Shown in pieces: positions 51,614 to 61,637 of a stretch of DNA of 64,000 bases. The translations under genes were made by a program, and so were the position numbers. Position 1 is the stretch's first letter, and the number at the start of each line of letters is the position of its first letter. Source of the DNA: Streptacidiphilus sp. PB12-B1b (GTDB lineage: Bacteria; Actinomycetota; Actinomycetes; Streptomycetales; Streptomycetaceae); contig NZ_CP048405.1 in the NCBI RefSeq assembly GCF_014084125.1, positions 1,860,001 to 1,924,000 of the forward strand. The letters run 5' to 3'. Under the pieces are notes generated by a model. It searched no databases and was not told the DNA's origin. It worked only from the letters and a program-made list of their open reading frames with translations.

Positions 51614-54600
51614 ATGCATGAGAATGGCCGGGTGCAGTACGGCATCCTCGGGACCACGCAGGCGCTTCACGACGACGGCACGGCCGTGTCGGTCGGGGGG
51701 CCGCGGCTGCGCGCGCTGCTGGCCGCGCTCGCGCTGCGCGCGGGCCGGGCCGTCCCGGCGTGGGCGCTGATCGAAGACGTCTGGGCGGAGGAGCCGCCCG
51801 CCGACCCGCAGGACGCCCTGCAGACGCTGGTCGCCCGGCTGCGCCGCGCGCTCGGCCCGGACGAGGTGGTCTCCGCCCCCGACGGCTACCGGCTGACCTC
51901 GCGCGACACCGACCTGTCGCGGTTCCAGGCGCTCGCCGCCGAAGCCCCGGGCGGCGAGGCCGCCGACGACGCCGACGCGCTGCGCGCCGCGCTCGCCCTG
52001 TGGCGCGGGCCCGCCCTCGCCGACCTCCCGGCCAGAGCCGACGCTGCCGCTCGCTACGAGGCGCAGCGCGACGCCGTCCAGCGGCGGCTGCTCGCCGCCG
52101 AGCTGGCCCTCGGCCGGGCGGAGGCCGTGCTGCAGGACCTCGCCGAGCTGGTCGAGCGCCGCCCGCTGGACGAGCCGCTTCAGGCGCTGCGGCTGCGCGC
52201 GCTGCGGGCGGCCGGGCGCGCCCCGGAGGCCCTGCTCGCGTACGAGGGGTTCCGGCTGCGACTGGCCGACGAGCTCGGCACCGACCCGGGCCCGGAGCTG
52301 CGCGCCGTCCACGCCGAACTGCTGCTGGCTCCGGAGCCCGAAACCGGGCCCGGGCCCGAACGCGAGCCGTCCGCGCCCGCGTCCCCGCCGACCCCCGTGC
52401 CCGCGTCCGTGCCGGAGCCGGAGGGCGGGTTCGCCACCAACCTGCGGCCACGGCTCACCAGCTTCGTCGGCCGGGCGGCCGACCTGGCCGCGCTGCGGTC
52501 GGCGCTGGCCGGTCAGCGGCTGCTGACGCTCACCGGGCCCGGCGGCAGCGGCAAGACCAGGCTGGCGCAGCAGGCCGCCGAGGCCCAGTCGGCCCGGAGC
52601 TTCCCGGACGGCGTCTGGCTGGTGGAGCTGGCGCCGCTGAACGACGCCCGGGCCGTCACGGGCGCGGTGCTCAGCGCGCTCGGCCTGCGGGCGACCCTGC
52701 TGCACGTCGCCTCCAAGACCGAGCCGCTGGCCGGGCCCGGCGAGGCCGAGACCCCGATGGCGCGGCTGCTGGACCACTGCGCGGGCCGGCGGCTGCTGAT
52801 CGTCCTGGACAACTGCGAGCACCTGATCCAGGCGGCGGCCGAGTTCACCGAGCAGATCATCTCCGCCTGCCCGGGGGTGAGCGTGCTGGCGACGAGCCGC
52901 GAGCCGCTGGGGGTGCCCGGCGAGGCCGTCCTGCCGGTGGAGCCGCTGCCCGATCCGGCCGCGCTGCAGCTGCTGGCCGAGCGCGGCGCGGTCGATCCGG
53001 CCCGCGACCCGGAGGCGTGCGCCGAGATCTGCCGCCGGCTGGACGGGCTGCCGCTGGCGATCGAGCTGGCGGCGGCCCGGCTGCGGGCGCTGACCCCGCG
53101 CCAGCTCGCCGATCGGCTCGACAGCCGGTTCCAGCTGCTGACCGGCGGCAGCCGCACCCACCTGCCGCGGCAGCAGACCCTGCGGGCGGTCGTGGACTGG
53201 AGCTGGGAGCTGCTGGACAAGCCGGAGCGGCTGCTGCTGGCCCGGCTGTCGGTGTTCGCCGGCGGCTGGACGCTGGACGCCGCCGAGCAGATCTGCGCGG
53301 ACGAGCAGCTGCCGTACGCCGACATCGCCGCGCTGCTGGCCTCGCTGGTGGACAAGTCGCTGGTGCAGGCGTCGCTGGACGCCGCCGTGCCGCGCTACCG
53401 GATGCTGGAGACCATCCACGAGTACGCGGCTGAGCGCTTTCAGGAATCAGCCGACAGTTCACAGATGACAGATCGCCATATCTGTCACTACCGCGAGCTG
53501 GCCCGCACCACCGACCCGCTGCTGCGCGGCTCCGGGCAGCTCGCCGCGCTCACCCTGCTGGAGACCGAGCACGACAACCTGCGCGCCGCCCTGCGCCGGG
53601 CCGTCGCCACCGGCGCCGAGCAGGAGGCCCTGTGCCTGTGCCTGGCCCTGTGCTGGTTCTGGCAGCTGCGGAACTACGAGCCCGAAGGGTCCTCCTGGGT
53701 CGCCGCCGTCGCCGCGATCCGCCCGCAGGACCCCTTCGCCGAGCCGTCGGACGCCCCGTTGCCGCTGGGCCCGCTCGACCTCGCCCCGCCCTGGTCGCCC
53801 GAGGTCCTCGCCGAGGCCCGCCGCTGCCTCGCGCTGTGGCTGTTCATCAGCTCCCAGGAGGACTTCACCCGCCCGGCCACCCCCGAGGCGGTCGCCACCG
53901 CCCGCAAGCTGCTCGACTCGTACCGCCCGGACCTGCCGCAGTCCTGCCGGCTCCCGGCCCTGCTGCGGGTGTACGCGCTGATGTTCACCGGCGACTACCA
54001 GCGGCTGACCGACACCGTCGAGGCCATGGTCGACGGCTGCCGGGAGCAGGGCCTGGAGTGGGAGCTGGGCTTCGTCCTGCAGATGCGCTGCAAGATGGCC
54101 AACGACCAGCCGGGCGGCCTGGACCAGGCCCGCCAGGACGCCCAGGAGAGCCTGGACGTCTTCACCCGCCTGGGCGACAGCTGGGGCATGGCCGAGGCGC
54201 TCTCCGGGCAGGCCGAGAACGCCGGCTTCGTCGGCGACTTCCAACTGGCCGTCGAAGCCTGCCGGCGCGCCCTGGAGCTGGCCCGCAGCATCGGCGCCGA
54301 GCAGGACATCCCCCTGCTCGAAGTCCGCCTCGGCGACGCCCTGATCTCCCTGGGCCACACCGACGAGGGCGAGCAGCACCTGATCACCGGCATCTCCGAC
54401 GCCCGCGTGCACGGCCCCCGGGGCCAGGGCGCGGGCTTCTTCGGCACCTGCATGCTGGCCATGCGCTACGGCTACGCGGGCCGCTACCAGGAGGCCCGGG
54501 AGCTGCTGGAGCCGCTGATCCCGCAGGGGGCCGACTTCGGCATGGCCAACCAGCTCGGCGGCATGGTCGACGGCATGATCGCCTGGATGGACGCCAAGGA

Positions 54601-55006
54601 GGGCGACCCCGAGCGCGGGCTGCTGCGGCTGCGCCAGGGCCTGGTCCGGATGAACAGGAACCCGCTGCCCGCGCCCTGGGCCGGGCAGCAGCTGGCGATC
54701 ATGATGACGCCGTCCATCAGCTACGTCCTGCTGGAGTGCGCCCGGCTCCGCGGCGACCAGGAGCTCGCCCGGCTCGCGGCCCGCCTGATCGGCACCTACG
54801 ACACCGTCCAGCGCCGCGCCCACCACCACCTGGAGCAGCTGGCCCTGGAGGCGAACACCGCCGGTCTGCGCGCGCTGCTCGGCGATGCCGCGTACGAGGC
54901 CGCCCATGCCGAGGGCACCGCCCTGGACGCGGTCGGGGTCGTCGCCCAGGTGCGCGGCGACGACCCCGATGACCCCGGTGAGCCTGCGGTCAGGTCTTCT
55001 TCCTGA
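51614..55006 (+). CDS. AfsR-like regulator: BTAD/SARP domain, ATPase and TPR-like region
   Basis: 1130 residues. An N-terminal OmpR-type winged helix (about 8-95) and BTAD domain (about 100-245) are followed by a Pro-rich linker, an NTPase with Walker A LTLTGPGGSGKTRLAQ and Walker B LLIVLDNCEH, and a long C-terminal helical repeat region (about 650-1110). SARP-type proteins activate secondary-metabolite genes; large ATPase-containing forms integrate nucleotide or phosphorylation signals. Start at ATG 51614 or GTG 51632. Its end overlaps the convergent ABC permease gene by 17 bp. Its target is unknown and may be the adjacent exporter. Confidence 0.9.
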   Translation: MHENGRVQYGILGTTQALHDDGTAVSVGGPRLRALLAALALRAGRAVPAWALIEDVWAEEPPADPQDALQTLVARLRRALGPDEVVSAPDGYRLTSRDTDLSRFQALAAEAPGGEAADDADALRAALALWRGPALADLPARADAAARYEAQRDAVQRRLLAAELALGRAEAVLQDLAELVERRPLDEPLQALRLRALRAAGRAPEALLAYEGFRLRLADELGTDPGPELRAVHAELLLAPEPETGPGPEREPSAPASPPTPVPASVPEPEGGFATNLRPRLTSFVGRAADLAALRSALAGQRLLTLTGPGGSGKTRLAQQAAEAQSARSFPDGVWLVELAPLNDARAVTGAVLSALGLRATLLHVASKTEPLAGPGEAETPMARLLDHCAGRRLLIVLDNCEHLIQAAAEFTEQIISACPGVSVLATSREPLGVPGEAVLPVEPLPDPAALQLLAERGAVDPARDPEACAEICRRLDGLPLAIELAAARLRALTPRQLADRLDSRFQLLTGGSRTHLPRQQTLRAVVDWSWELLDKPERLLLARLSVFAGGWTLDAAEQICADEQLPYADIAALLASLVDKSLVQASLDAAVPRYRMLETIHEYAAERFQESADSSQMTDRHICHYRELARTTDPLLRGSGQLAALTLLETEHDNLRAALRRAVATGAEQEALCLCLALCWFWQLRNYEPEGSSWVAAVAAIRPQDPFAEPSDAPLPLGPLDLAPPWSPEVLAEARRCLALWLFISSQEDFTRPATPEAVATARKLLDSYRPDLPQSCRLPALLRVYALMFTGDYQRLTDTVEAMVDGCREQGLEWELGFVLQMRCKMANDQPGGLDQARQDAQESLDVFTRLGDSWGMAEALSGQAENAGFVGDFQLAVEACRRALELARSIGAEQDIPLLEVRLGDALISLGHTDEGEQHLITGISDARVHGPRGQGAGFFGTCMLAMRYGYAGRYQEARELLEPLIPQGADFGMANQLGGMVDGMIAWMDAKEGDPERGLLRLRQGLVRMNRNPLPAPWAGQQLAIMMTPSISYVLLECARLRGDQELARLAARLIGTYDTVQRRAHHHLEQLALEANTAGLRALLGDAAYEAAHAEGTALDAVGVVAQVRGDDPDDPGEPAVRSSS

Positions 55007-55817
55007 ACTTCGCCACCGCCAGCGGCGCGAAGACCACGGTCAGCCCGACCGACCAGGCCATCACCTCCAGCGCCGGGTGCAGCGCCGGGCCGCCGTTGAT
55101 CAGCGCCCGGCTGGCGTTGGCCAGCGACGTCAGCGGGTTGACCTTGGCGAACGCCTGCAGCCAGCCCGGCATGGTGCTGGTCGGCGCGAAGGTCGAGCTG
55201 CCGAACTGCAGCGGCATGATCACCAGCATGCCGACGCCCTGCACCGCCTGCGCGCTCTTGAGCGACATCCCCAGCAGCATCGACACCCACACCATCGCCG
55301 AGCCGAACGCCATCGCCAGGCCCAGCGCCGCCAGCAGCTGCACCGGCCCGGTGTGGATGCGCAGCCCCAGCGTCATCGAGAAGCCCAGCAGGATCACCAG
55401 CGACACCAGCGAACGGCAGCTCTCCGACAGCAGCTTGCCGATCAGCACCGAGCTGCGGCCGATCGGCAGCGAGCGGAACCGGTCCATCACGCCGGTGGTG
55501 AAGTCGGTGTTCAGGCCGGTACCGACGCCCATGGCCAGGTTGAGCCCGATCTGGCCGAGCATCCCGGGCACCATGTACTGGATGTAGTGGCTCTGGCTGC
55601 CCGACACCGCGCCGCCGAAGACGTACACGAAGATCAGCGTGAACAGGATCGGCATCAGCAGGGCGTCGACCATCGACTCCGGATCGGCCTTGATCCGCAT
55701 CAGGTTGCGCCGGGTCAGCGCGGCGATGTGGTGCAGCGACGCCCGCAGGCCGATCCGCTGGTCCTCGAAGGTGTGCGCCGGGTTCGCGGCCGTCGCCTCC
55801 GCCGTCATCACGCTCAT
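54990..55817 (-). CDS. ABC-2 type exporter permease (DrrB-like)
   Basis: 275 residues with six hydrophobic segments. The ABC-2 conserved region around VMDRFRSLPIGRSSVLIGKLLSES and the final LANASRALINGG pattern are visible. It forms a drug or lipid efflux pump with the ATPase encoded just upstream (ATGA overlap at 55814-55817). Confidence 0.92.
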   Translation of the reverse strand: MSVMTAEATAANPAHTFEDQRIGLRASLHHIAALTRRNLMRIKADPESMVDALLMPILFTLIFVYVFGGAVSGSQSHYIQYMVPGMLGQIGLNLAMGVGTGLNTDFTTGVMDRFRSLPIGRSSVLIGKLLSESCRSLVSLVILLGFSMTLGLRIHTGPVQLLAALGLAMAFGSAMVWVSMLLGMSLKSAQAVQGVGMLVIMPLQFGSSTFAPTSTMPGWLQAFAKVNPLTSLANASRALINGGPALHPALEVMAWSVGLTVVFAPLAVAKFRKKT

Positions 55818-56848
55818 GCCACATGCTCCATCCGCTGCTCGGCCTGCTGCTGCCGGTCCTGCTGCTGTTCGGGCCGCTGCTGTTCGGCCCGCTGCTCCGG
55901 CACCGCGGCCGGGGCGCCGGTGATCGACAGGAACACCTCGTCCAGGCTGGGCATCCGGGTCTCGATCGCGGCGATGCCGAAGCCGCCGCCGCCCAGCGCC
56001 GCCACCACGGCGGTCAGCTGCTCCTCGTCGGTGACGGCCAGCCGCAGCACGCCCGCCACCGGATCGGCCGTCGCGCCCTGGTCGGCCAGGCAGCGCACCA
56101 TGCGCTCCAGCTCCTCGGGCCGCGCCGGGCGCACCGTCAGCGTCTGCCCGCCGACCTGCCGCTTCAGCTGGTCCACGCTGCCGTCGGCGATGACCTTGCC
56201 GTGGTCGATCACGGTCAGGTCGTGCGCCAGCTGCTCGGCCTCCTCCATGTACTGGGTGGTCAGCAGCACGGTCGAGCCCTCCGCGACCATCCGCTGGACC
56301 TCCTGCCACACCTCGTTACGGGTGCGCGGGTCCAGGCCGGTGGTGGGCTCGTCCAGGAACAGCACCCGCGGCTGCCCGATCATCGAGGCGGCCAGGTCCA
56401 GCCGGCGGCGCATACCGCCGGAGTACGTCTTCGCGGGCCGCTTGGCGGCGTCCGTCAGCGAGAACCGCTCCAGCAGCTCCCACGCCCGGGCCTTGGCGCC
56501 CTTGGCCGAGAGGTCCAGCAGCCGGCCGATGAGGTAGAGGTTCTCGTAGCCCGAGAGGAACTCGTCCACCGAGGCGTACTGCCCGGTCAGCCCGATCGCC
56601 CGGCGCAGCTGCCGGGGCTGCCGGGCGACGTCCCACCCGGTCACGGTGGCGCTGCCCGCGTCCGCCGCCACCAGCGTGGAGAGGATGCGGACCAGCGTGG
56701 TCTTGCCCGCCCCGTTCGGTCCCAGGACCCCCCGGACGGTGCCCTCCCGCACCGTCAGGTCGACGCCGTCCAGCGCCTTGGTCTCGCCGTAGTACTTCGC
56801 CAGCCCCCGTACCTCGACGGCCGGGGCAGTTCCTGCGCTCCATGTCAT
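55814..56848 (-). CDS. ABC exporter ATPase (DrrA-like)
   Basis: 344 residues. Walker A GPNGAGKTTL, the Q-loop GLTGQYASVDE, the signature YSGGMRRRLDLAASM, Walker B VLFLDEPTTGLDP and the switch region are intact. A DrrA-type C-terminal domain (about 235-315) ends MPSLDEVFLSITG. An unusual Gln/Glu/Arg-rich tail (about 318-344) follows. It energises the permease; typical substrates are antibiotics or lipids. Confidence 0.94.
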   Translation of the reverse strand: MTWSAGTAPAVEVRGLAKYYGETKALDGVDLTVREGTVRGVLGPNGAGKTTLVRILSTLVAADAGSATVTGWDVARQPRQLRRAIGLTGQYASVDEFLSGYENLYLIGRLLDLSAKGAKARAWELLERFSLTDAAKRPAKTYSGGMRRRLDLAASMIGQPRVLFLDEPTTGLDPRTRNEVWQEVQRMVAEGSTVLLTTQYMEEAEQLAHDLTVIDHGKVIADGSVDQLKRQVGGQTLTVRPARPEELERMVRCLADQGATADPVAGVLRLAVTDEEQLTAVVAALGGGGFGIAAIETRMPSLDEVFLSITGAPAAVPEQRAEQQRPEQQQDRQQQAEQRMEHVA

Positions 56849-56876
56849 GCCACCACTGTGTCGGCCCGGTCCGTCA

Positions 56877-56912
56877 GGCCCCCGTCACGCGTCCGTCACC
56901 CGTGCGGGGGCC
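56877..56912. terminator. possible hairpin upstream of the ABC genes
   Basis: 8-bp arms GGCCCCCG (56877-56884) and CGGGGGCC (56905-56912), between the penicillin-binding-protein stop and the ABC ATPase start. Probably terminates the leftward PBP transcript. Confidence 0.55.
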
Positions 56913-56936
56913 CGTCAGGGCGGTGTCAGCGCGGTG

Positions 56937-59129
56937 TCAGTGGCCGCCCTTGCCGCCGCCGTGGTGCTTGCCGCCCTTGCTGCCGCCGCCCTTGCCCGGG
57001 CTGCCCTTGTCGGTGCCGCCGTCGGTGCCGCCGTCCGAGGGCCCGCTCGCCGCGTCGCCGGGCTTCGGCGCGAAGTCCAGGCGGATGTCGGGCATGCCGG
57101 CCATGGAGGCGGACATCGCCTGCTTCCAGATCGGGCCCGAGGTGAGGTAGCCGAAGGCGTTGGGGTAGTAGACGCCGTCGATGGTCTCCCACGGGTCCAG
57201 CGAGTGGTTCGGGTTGTCCGGGTTGGACATCACCGTCGCGTCGGAGATCTGCTTGGTGTAGCCGGCGAACCACGCCTGGTCGTCGTCGTTGGTGGTACCG
57301 GTCTTACCGGCGTCCGACCACGGGATGCCGACCGTGGCGCCGGTGCCCTCGTCCGAGACCACCGAGGCCAGCAGGGTGTTCACGCCGGCCGCGGTGCTCT
57401 TCTGCATCACCCGGTGGCAGTCGGCCTGCGGCACCGGCAGGCTCCTGCCCGTGCTGTCGACGACCTTGGTGAGCGCGACCGCGTTGCAGAACACCCCGTT
57501 GTTGGCGAAGGCCGCGTAGGCGTCGGCGATCTGCAGCGGGGTGAGCGCGTTCACGCCCAGCGTCAGCGCCTGCACCTGGGCCAGCGGCACCAGCCCGTTG
57601 GGGCTGCCCGCGTAGCTCAGGCCCAGGCTCTGCGCCATGTGGACGACGTTGCACAGGCCCACCTTCTGCTCCAGCGGCACGAAGTAGGTGTTCACCGAGG
57701 CGGCCATGGCCTGCACCATGTTGATCTCGCCGGGGGCCTTGGAGGTGTCGTTCATGTCGCCGCTCACGGCCGGGTGGACCGTCCCCGAGCAGTCCGTCAT
57801 CTCCGGGTAGTCGGCGACGGCGGGCGCGTCGATGGTGTAGCTGAGCGGGATGCCCTGCTCCAGCGCGGTCGCGGCGGTGATCGCCTTGAACACCGATCCG
57901 GTCGGGAAGCCCTCGCCGCCGTTGTCGTTCGCGTCGGCGTTGTAGTTGATCTCGGTCTGGTCGGGGCCGTTGCCGTACGGGCGGCTCTGCGCCATGGCCA
58001 GGATGTCGCCGGTGCCGGGCTGGACCATGGTCGTCGCGGCGGCCGCCTTCCGGTTGCTGGCACGGACGTTGTCGCTGACGGCCTTGTTCTCGGCGGCCTG
58101 GTCCCGGGGGTTGAGCGTGGTGTGGATCTGCAGGCCGCCGGTGTTCCACAGCGCCTGCCGGGCCGCCGCCGTCCTGCCGAAGGCCGGGTCCTGGAGGATC
58201 ACGTCCTCGACGTAGGTGCAGAAGAAGCCCTCGTCCTGCCCGGCGGTGATGCAGCCGGTCTGGGGCAGCGTCGGCTTCAGGCCCAGCGGGGCGGCCTCCG
58301 CCTTGGCCGCCTGGGCCTGGGTGATGGTGCCGTAGGTGGCCATCGCGGCCAGCACCACATTGCGCCGCTGCAACGCCGTGGCGGGGTAGACCATCGGGTC
58401 GTACGCCGACGGCGACTGCTCCAGACCTGCCAGCAGGGCTGCCTGAGTGAGCGTCAACTGGCTTGCGTGGACGCTGAAGTACAGCTCGGCGGCCTCCTCC
58501 ACGCCGTAGGTGTGCTCGCCGAAGTAGGTGATGTTCAGGTAGTCGTCCAGGATCTGCTGCTTGGACAGCGTCTCCTCCAACTTGATGGCGTAGCGCAGCT
58601 CCTGGATCTTGCGGCCGGTGGTCTGCCGGGTCGCCTCGGCCAGCTTGGAGGGGTCGTTGCCCGCCTCGTAGATGAACACGTTCTTCACGTACTGCTGCGT
58701 CAGGGTCGAACCGCCCTGGGTGGTGGCGCCGGCGCTGGCGTTCTTCGTCAGGGCCCGCAGGGTGCCCTCCAGGTCGATCGCGCCGTGCTGGTAGAAGCGG
58801 TGGTCCTCGATGTCGATCAGCGCGTTCTGCATGATCGGCGCGATCCGGTCCAGCGGGACCGACGTCCGGTCCTCGTCCTGCGGGAAGACCTTGGCGATGA
58901 CCCCGCCGTCCGCGTCGTAGATGGTGCTCGACTGCGCGAGGGTCGGGATGGCCAGGTCGTTCGGTATGTCGTTGAAGTCGTTGGCAGCGGACTTGGCGCC
59001 CAGGCCGATGGCCCCCACCGCGGGTATGCCCAGGCCCGCGACGAGCGCGCCCGCGAGCACGCTGGCGCCCAGCATGCGAACTCCGAAACCGACCTTGGGA
59101 TTGTGAACACCGAAGCGCTTAGCTGCCAT
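56937..59129 (-). CDS. bifunctional class A penicillin-binding protein
   Basis: 730 residues from ATG 59129. An N-terminal membrane anchor (about 17-43) is followed by a GT51 transglycosylase domain (EDHRFYQHGAID, GGSTLTQQYVKN and RKIQELRYAIKLE) and a transpeptidase domain with SxxK in TGSVFKAIT, SxN in AASVNT and KTGTT. A Gly/Lys/His-rich low-complexity tail ends the protein. It polymerises and crosslinks peptidoglycan outside the membrane. Monocistronic. Confidence 0.95.
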   Translation of the reverse strand: MAAKRFGVHNPKVGFGVRMLGASVLAGALVAGLGIPAVGAIGLGAKSAANDFNDIPNDLAIPTLAQSSTIYDADGGVIAKVFPQDEDRTSVPLDRIAPIMQNALIDIEDHRFYQHGAIDLEGTLRALTKNASAGATTQGGSTLTQQYVKNVFIYEAGNDPSKLAEATRQTTGRKIQELRYAIKLEETLSKQQILDDYLNITYFGEHTYGVEEAAELYFSVHASQLTLTQAALLAGLEQSPSAYDPMVYPATALQRRNVVLAAMATYGTITQAQAAKAEAAPLGLKPTLPQTGCITAGQDEGFFCTYVEDVILQDPAFGRTAAARQALWNTGGLQIHTTLNPRDQAAENKAVSDNVRASNRKAAAATTMVQPGTGDILAMAQSRPYGNGPDQTEINYNADANDNGGEGFPTGSVFKAITAATALEQGIPLSYTIDAPAVADYPEMTDCSGTVHPAVSGDMNDTSKAPGEINMVQAMAASVNTYFVPLEQKVGLCNVVHMAQSLGLSYAGSPNGLVPLAQVQALTLGVNALTPLQIADAYAAFANNGVFCNAVALTKVVDSTGRSLPVPQADCHRVMQKSTAAGVNTLLASVVSDEGTGATVGIPWSDAGKTGTTNDDDQAWFAGYTKQISDATVMSNPDNPNHSLDPWETIDGVYYPNAFGYLTSGPIWKQAMSASMAGMPDIRLDFAPKPGDAASGPSDGGTDGGTDKGSPGKGGGSKGGKHHGGGKGGH

Positions 59130-59293
59130 GGCAGAACGATAGGTGCCTGGTCCGCGCTGCCCGCGCGACAAACCGGCCGTCCCCTGTCACAAGCTTGCGA
59201 CAAATCCCTGTGCGGAATCCAGGTGTCCGGACAGCGCCGGAGAGCGGTGCGGGGCGTCCGAAATCCGGACGCCCCGCGAGAACTGACGATACG

Positions 59294-60205
59294 TCAGTGG
59301 AAGGTGTGCTCCGCCGCCGGGAACTCCCCGCCGATGACGTCGGCCGCGTACGCCCGGGCCGCGTCGCCGAGGGCGGCCCGCAGGTCCGCGTACTGCTTCA
59401 CGAACTTCGGCACCCGCCCGGCGGTCATGCCCGCCATGTCCGTCCACACCAGGACCTGCGCGTCGCAGTCCGCGCCCGCGCCGATGCCGACGGTCGGGAT
59501 CTGCAGCGAGGCCGTCACCTGCGCCGCCAGCTCGGCCGGCACCGCCTCCAGCACCACCGCGAACGCACCCGCCGCCGCGACCGTCTTGGCGTCCCGCAGC
59601 AGCTGGTGCGCCGCCTCGTCGCCGCGGCCCTGCACCGGGTAGCCGCCCAGGGCGTGCACCGACTGCGGGGTCAGCCCCAGGTGCGCCATCACCGGCACCC
59701 CGGCCTGCACCAGCAGCTCGATGGCGGGCGCCGAGCGCTCGCCGCCCTCCAGCTTGACCGCGCCGACACCCGCCTCCTTCATCAGCCGGGCGGCGTTGTG
59801 CAGCGCCTGACCCGGGGACTCCTGGTACGAGCCGAACGGCAGGTCGGCGACGATCAGCGCGCGCTTGGTGCCCCGGACGACGGCTGCGGAGAGCATCACC
59901 ATCTGGTCCATGGTCACCGGGACGGTGGTCTCGTAGCCGAGGTGACAGTTGCCCGCCGAGTCCCCGACCAGCAGCACCGGGATCCCGGCCTCGTCGAAGA
60001 CCGATGCGGTCAGCGCGTCGTAGGCGGTGAGCATCGGCCAGCGCTCGCCGCGCTGCTTGGCCGAGGCGAGATCCCGCACGGTCACCCGGCGGGAGGTGAC
60101 GCCGCCGTACAGGCTCGCCGGGGGCTTCTCGGCGACGGCGGGCGTCTGGGCTGCTGCGGACGGAGCGGAAGGTGCGACGGCAGGCGAAAGCGAACCGTTC
60201 TGCAT
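59294..60205 (-). CDS. panB: 3-methyl-2-oxobutanoate hydroxymethyltransferase
   Basis: 303 residues. A 28-residue low-complexity leader precedes the (beta/alpha)8 barrel, with metal and substrate residues in [50 protein letters not shown] and [18 protein letters not shown]. It makes ketopantoate from 2-oxoisovalerate and methylene-THF in pantothenate/CoA synthesis. AGGAGA precedes ATG 60205. Confidence 0.95.
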   Translation of the reverse strand: MQNGSLSPAVAPSAPSAAAQTPAVAEKPPASLYGGVTSRRVTVRDLASAKQRGERWPMLTAYDALTASVFDEAGIPVLLVGDSAGNCHLGYETTVPVTMDQMVMLSAAVVRGTKRALIVADLPFGSYQESPGQALHNAARLMKEAGVGAVKLEGGERSAPAIELLVQAGVPVMAHLGLTPQSVHALGGYPVQGRGDEAAHQLLRDAKTVAAAGAFAVVLEAVPAELAAQVTASLQIPTVGIGAGADCDAQVLVWTDMAGMTAGRVPKFVKQYADLRAALGDAARAYAADVIGGEFPAAEHTFH

Positions 60206-60354
60206 GACAGGTCTCCTGTAAGGGGTCGTCTCGTGGCGCCGCAAGGGCGTCCCCGGATTCCCCTCCATGCTGACACGCCGCCCGCCGTGCGCAAAGGGTC
60301 GCGCACGATGATCCGCGGCAGAAGGGGGTACGAGACGGGACGTATGCGCAACGT

Positions 60355-60364
60355 TGGACGTCCA
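60355..60364. promoter_or_regulatory. 10-bp palindrome in the divergent panB/EEP promoter region
   Basis: TGGACGTCCA, a perfect palindrome, lies in the 291-bp space between panB and the exonuclease-family gene. Nothing else was recognised in this spacer. It may be a regulator site; chance occurrence is also possible. Confidence 0.3.
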
Positions 60365-60496
60365 GACGGCCCCCATTCCACCGGCGGCCACCGTGGACAC
60401 CCTTCCGCAGGGCATCGCACCGGTAACATCCGGAACCTGATCACCCTGCCTGGCGTCCTTCTCCTCATACGCTGACAACAGGGACGAGCACGGCAT

Positions 60497-61525
60497 ATGG
60501 GGTTCACGATGGCAGACGTAGACACGAGGCCGGCGCCCGGAAGCCGCAGCCGCTGGGCGCGGCTGCCGGGCACCGCGCGCTGGGGGCGCGACGCCAAGGG
60601 CCGCAGCACCTGGCGGCGCGGCTGGATCATCGCCGTGCTGGCCCTGCTCGACGCCTGCCTGCTGGCCTTCCACACCGAGGTGCCGAACAGCTTCGGCAAC
60701 TTCGGCAGCCTGCTGGAGACCTTCCTGCCGTGGGTGGGGCTGGCCGTCCCGGTGCTGCTGGTGCCCGCGCTGCTGCGCCGCTCGGCGACGGCCCTGGTGG
60801 CGCTGCTGGTGCCGACGCTGCTGTGGGTGAACCTGTTCGGAGCACTGCTCACCGACAAGAGCGGTGGTGCGTGGGACTTCACCGTGGTCCAGCACAACGT
60901 CTGGGCCTACAACAAGAACATCCCGCAGACCGTGTCGGTGCTGGAGGCCTCCAACGCCGACGTCATCTCGCTGGTCGAGGTCAGCGGCAGCCAGCTGCCG
61001 GTGTTCGAGAAGGACCTGGCGGCCAAGTACCCCTACCGCGCCGTCGAGGGCACCGTCGGGCTGTGGTCCAAGGACCCGCTGACCGACACCGAGCCGGTGG
61101 ACATCAAGATCGGCTGGGTCCGGGCGCTGCGCACCACCGTGGAGACCCCGCAGGGGCACGTCGCGGTGTACGTCGCGCACCTGCCCTCGGTGCGGGTGCA
61201 CTTCGACGGCGGATTCACCGCCAACCAGCGGGACGCCAGCGCCGAGGCGCTGGGGCAGGCGCTGGCGTCCGAGCCGCTGTCCCGGGTGATCCTGCTGGGC
61301 GACCTCAACGGCACCATGAACGACGGCAGCCTGGCCCCGGTCACCTCGCAGATGCGGTCGGCCCAGGGCTCGGCCGGGTCCGGCTTCGGATTCAGCTATC
61401 CGGCCGAGTTCCCGATGACCAGGATCGACCAGATCCTCACCCGCGGGGTCACCCCGACGGACGCCTGGACGCTGCCGCGGACCGGCAGCGACCACCTGCC
61501 GATCGGCGCCCACATCGAGCTGTGA
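60497..61525 (+). CDS. membrane-anchored endonuclease/exonuclease/phosphatase family protein
   Basis: 342 residues. Three transmembrane helices (about 38-120) precede an EEP catalytic domain with [22 protein letters not shown] and GSDHLPIG, the metal- and phosphate-binding residues. The domain probably faces outward, acting on a phosphodiester or phospholipid headgroup; the substrate is unknown. ATG 60497 or 60509 may be the start. Confidence 0.88.
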   Translation: MGFTMADVDTRPAPGSRSRWARLPGTARWGRDAKGRSTWRRGWIIAVLALLDACLLAFHTEVPNSFGNFGSLLETFLPWVGLAVPVLLVPALLRRSATALVALLVPTLLWVNLFGALLTDKSGGAWDFTVVQHNVWAYNKNIPQTVSVLEASNADVISLVEVSGSQLPVFEKDLAAKYPYRAVEGTVGLWSKDPLTDTEPVDIKIGWVRALRTTVETPQGHVAVYVAHLPSVRVHFDGGFTANQRDASAEALGQALASEPLSRVILLGDLNGTMNDGSLAPVTSQMRSAQGSAGSGFGFSYPAEFPMTRIDQILTRGVTPTDAWTLPRTGSDHLPIGAHIEL

Positions 61526-61543
61526 GCAGCGGCCGCGGACGAG

Positions 61544-61624
61544 AGCGGTGCTCTCGCCGCAGCCCGCAGGCCACAACCGAGAGCACCGCTCACAATCAGG
61601 AGCGCTGCTCACGAGAGCACCGCT
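61544..61624. terminator. triplicated inverted-repeat terminator region
   Basis: AGCGGTGCTCTC (61544-61555) is the reverse complement of GAGAGCACCGCT at 61579-61590, and that arm is repeated at 61613-61624. The element lies between convergent genes and can form alternative hairpins ending both transcripts. Confidence 0.75.
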
Positions 61625-61637
61625 CACCGGCGAGAAC

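Noticed and set aside
50891-53419. Long leftward open frame opposite the BTAD regulator
   Set aside because: Only the last 181 codons (histidine phosphatase) show protein-like sequence; the rest is an antisense shadow of the regulator.
60206-60496. A small gene in the panB/EEP spacer
   Set aside because: Open frames here are short, lack ribosome sites and show no protein-like pattern; only a 10-bp palindrome was noted.
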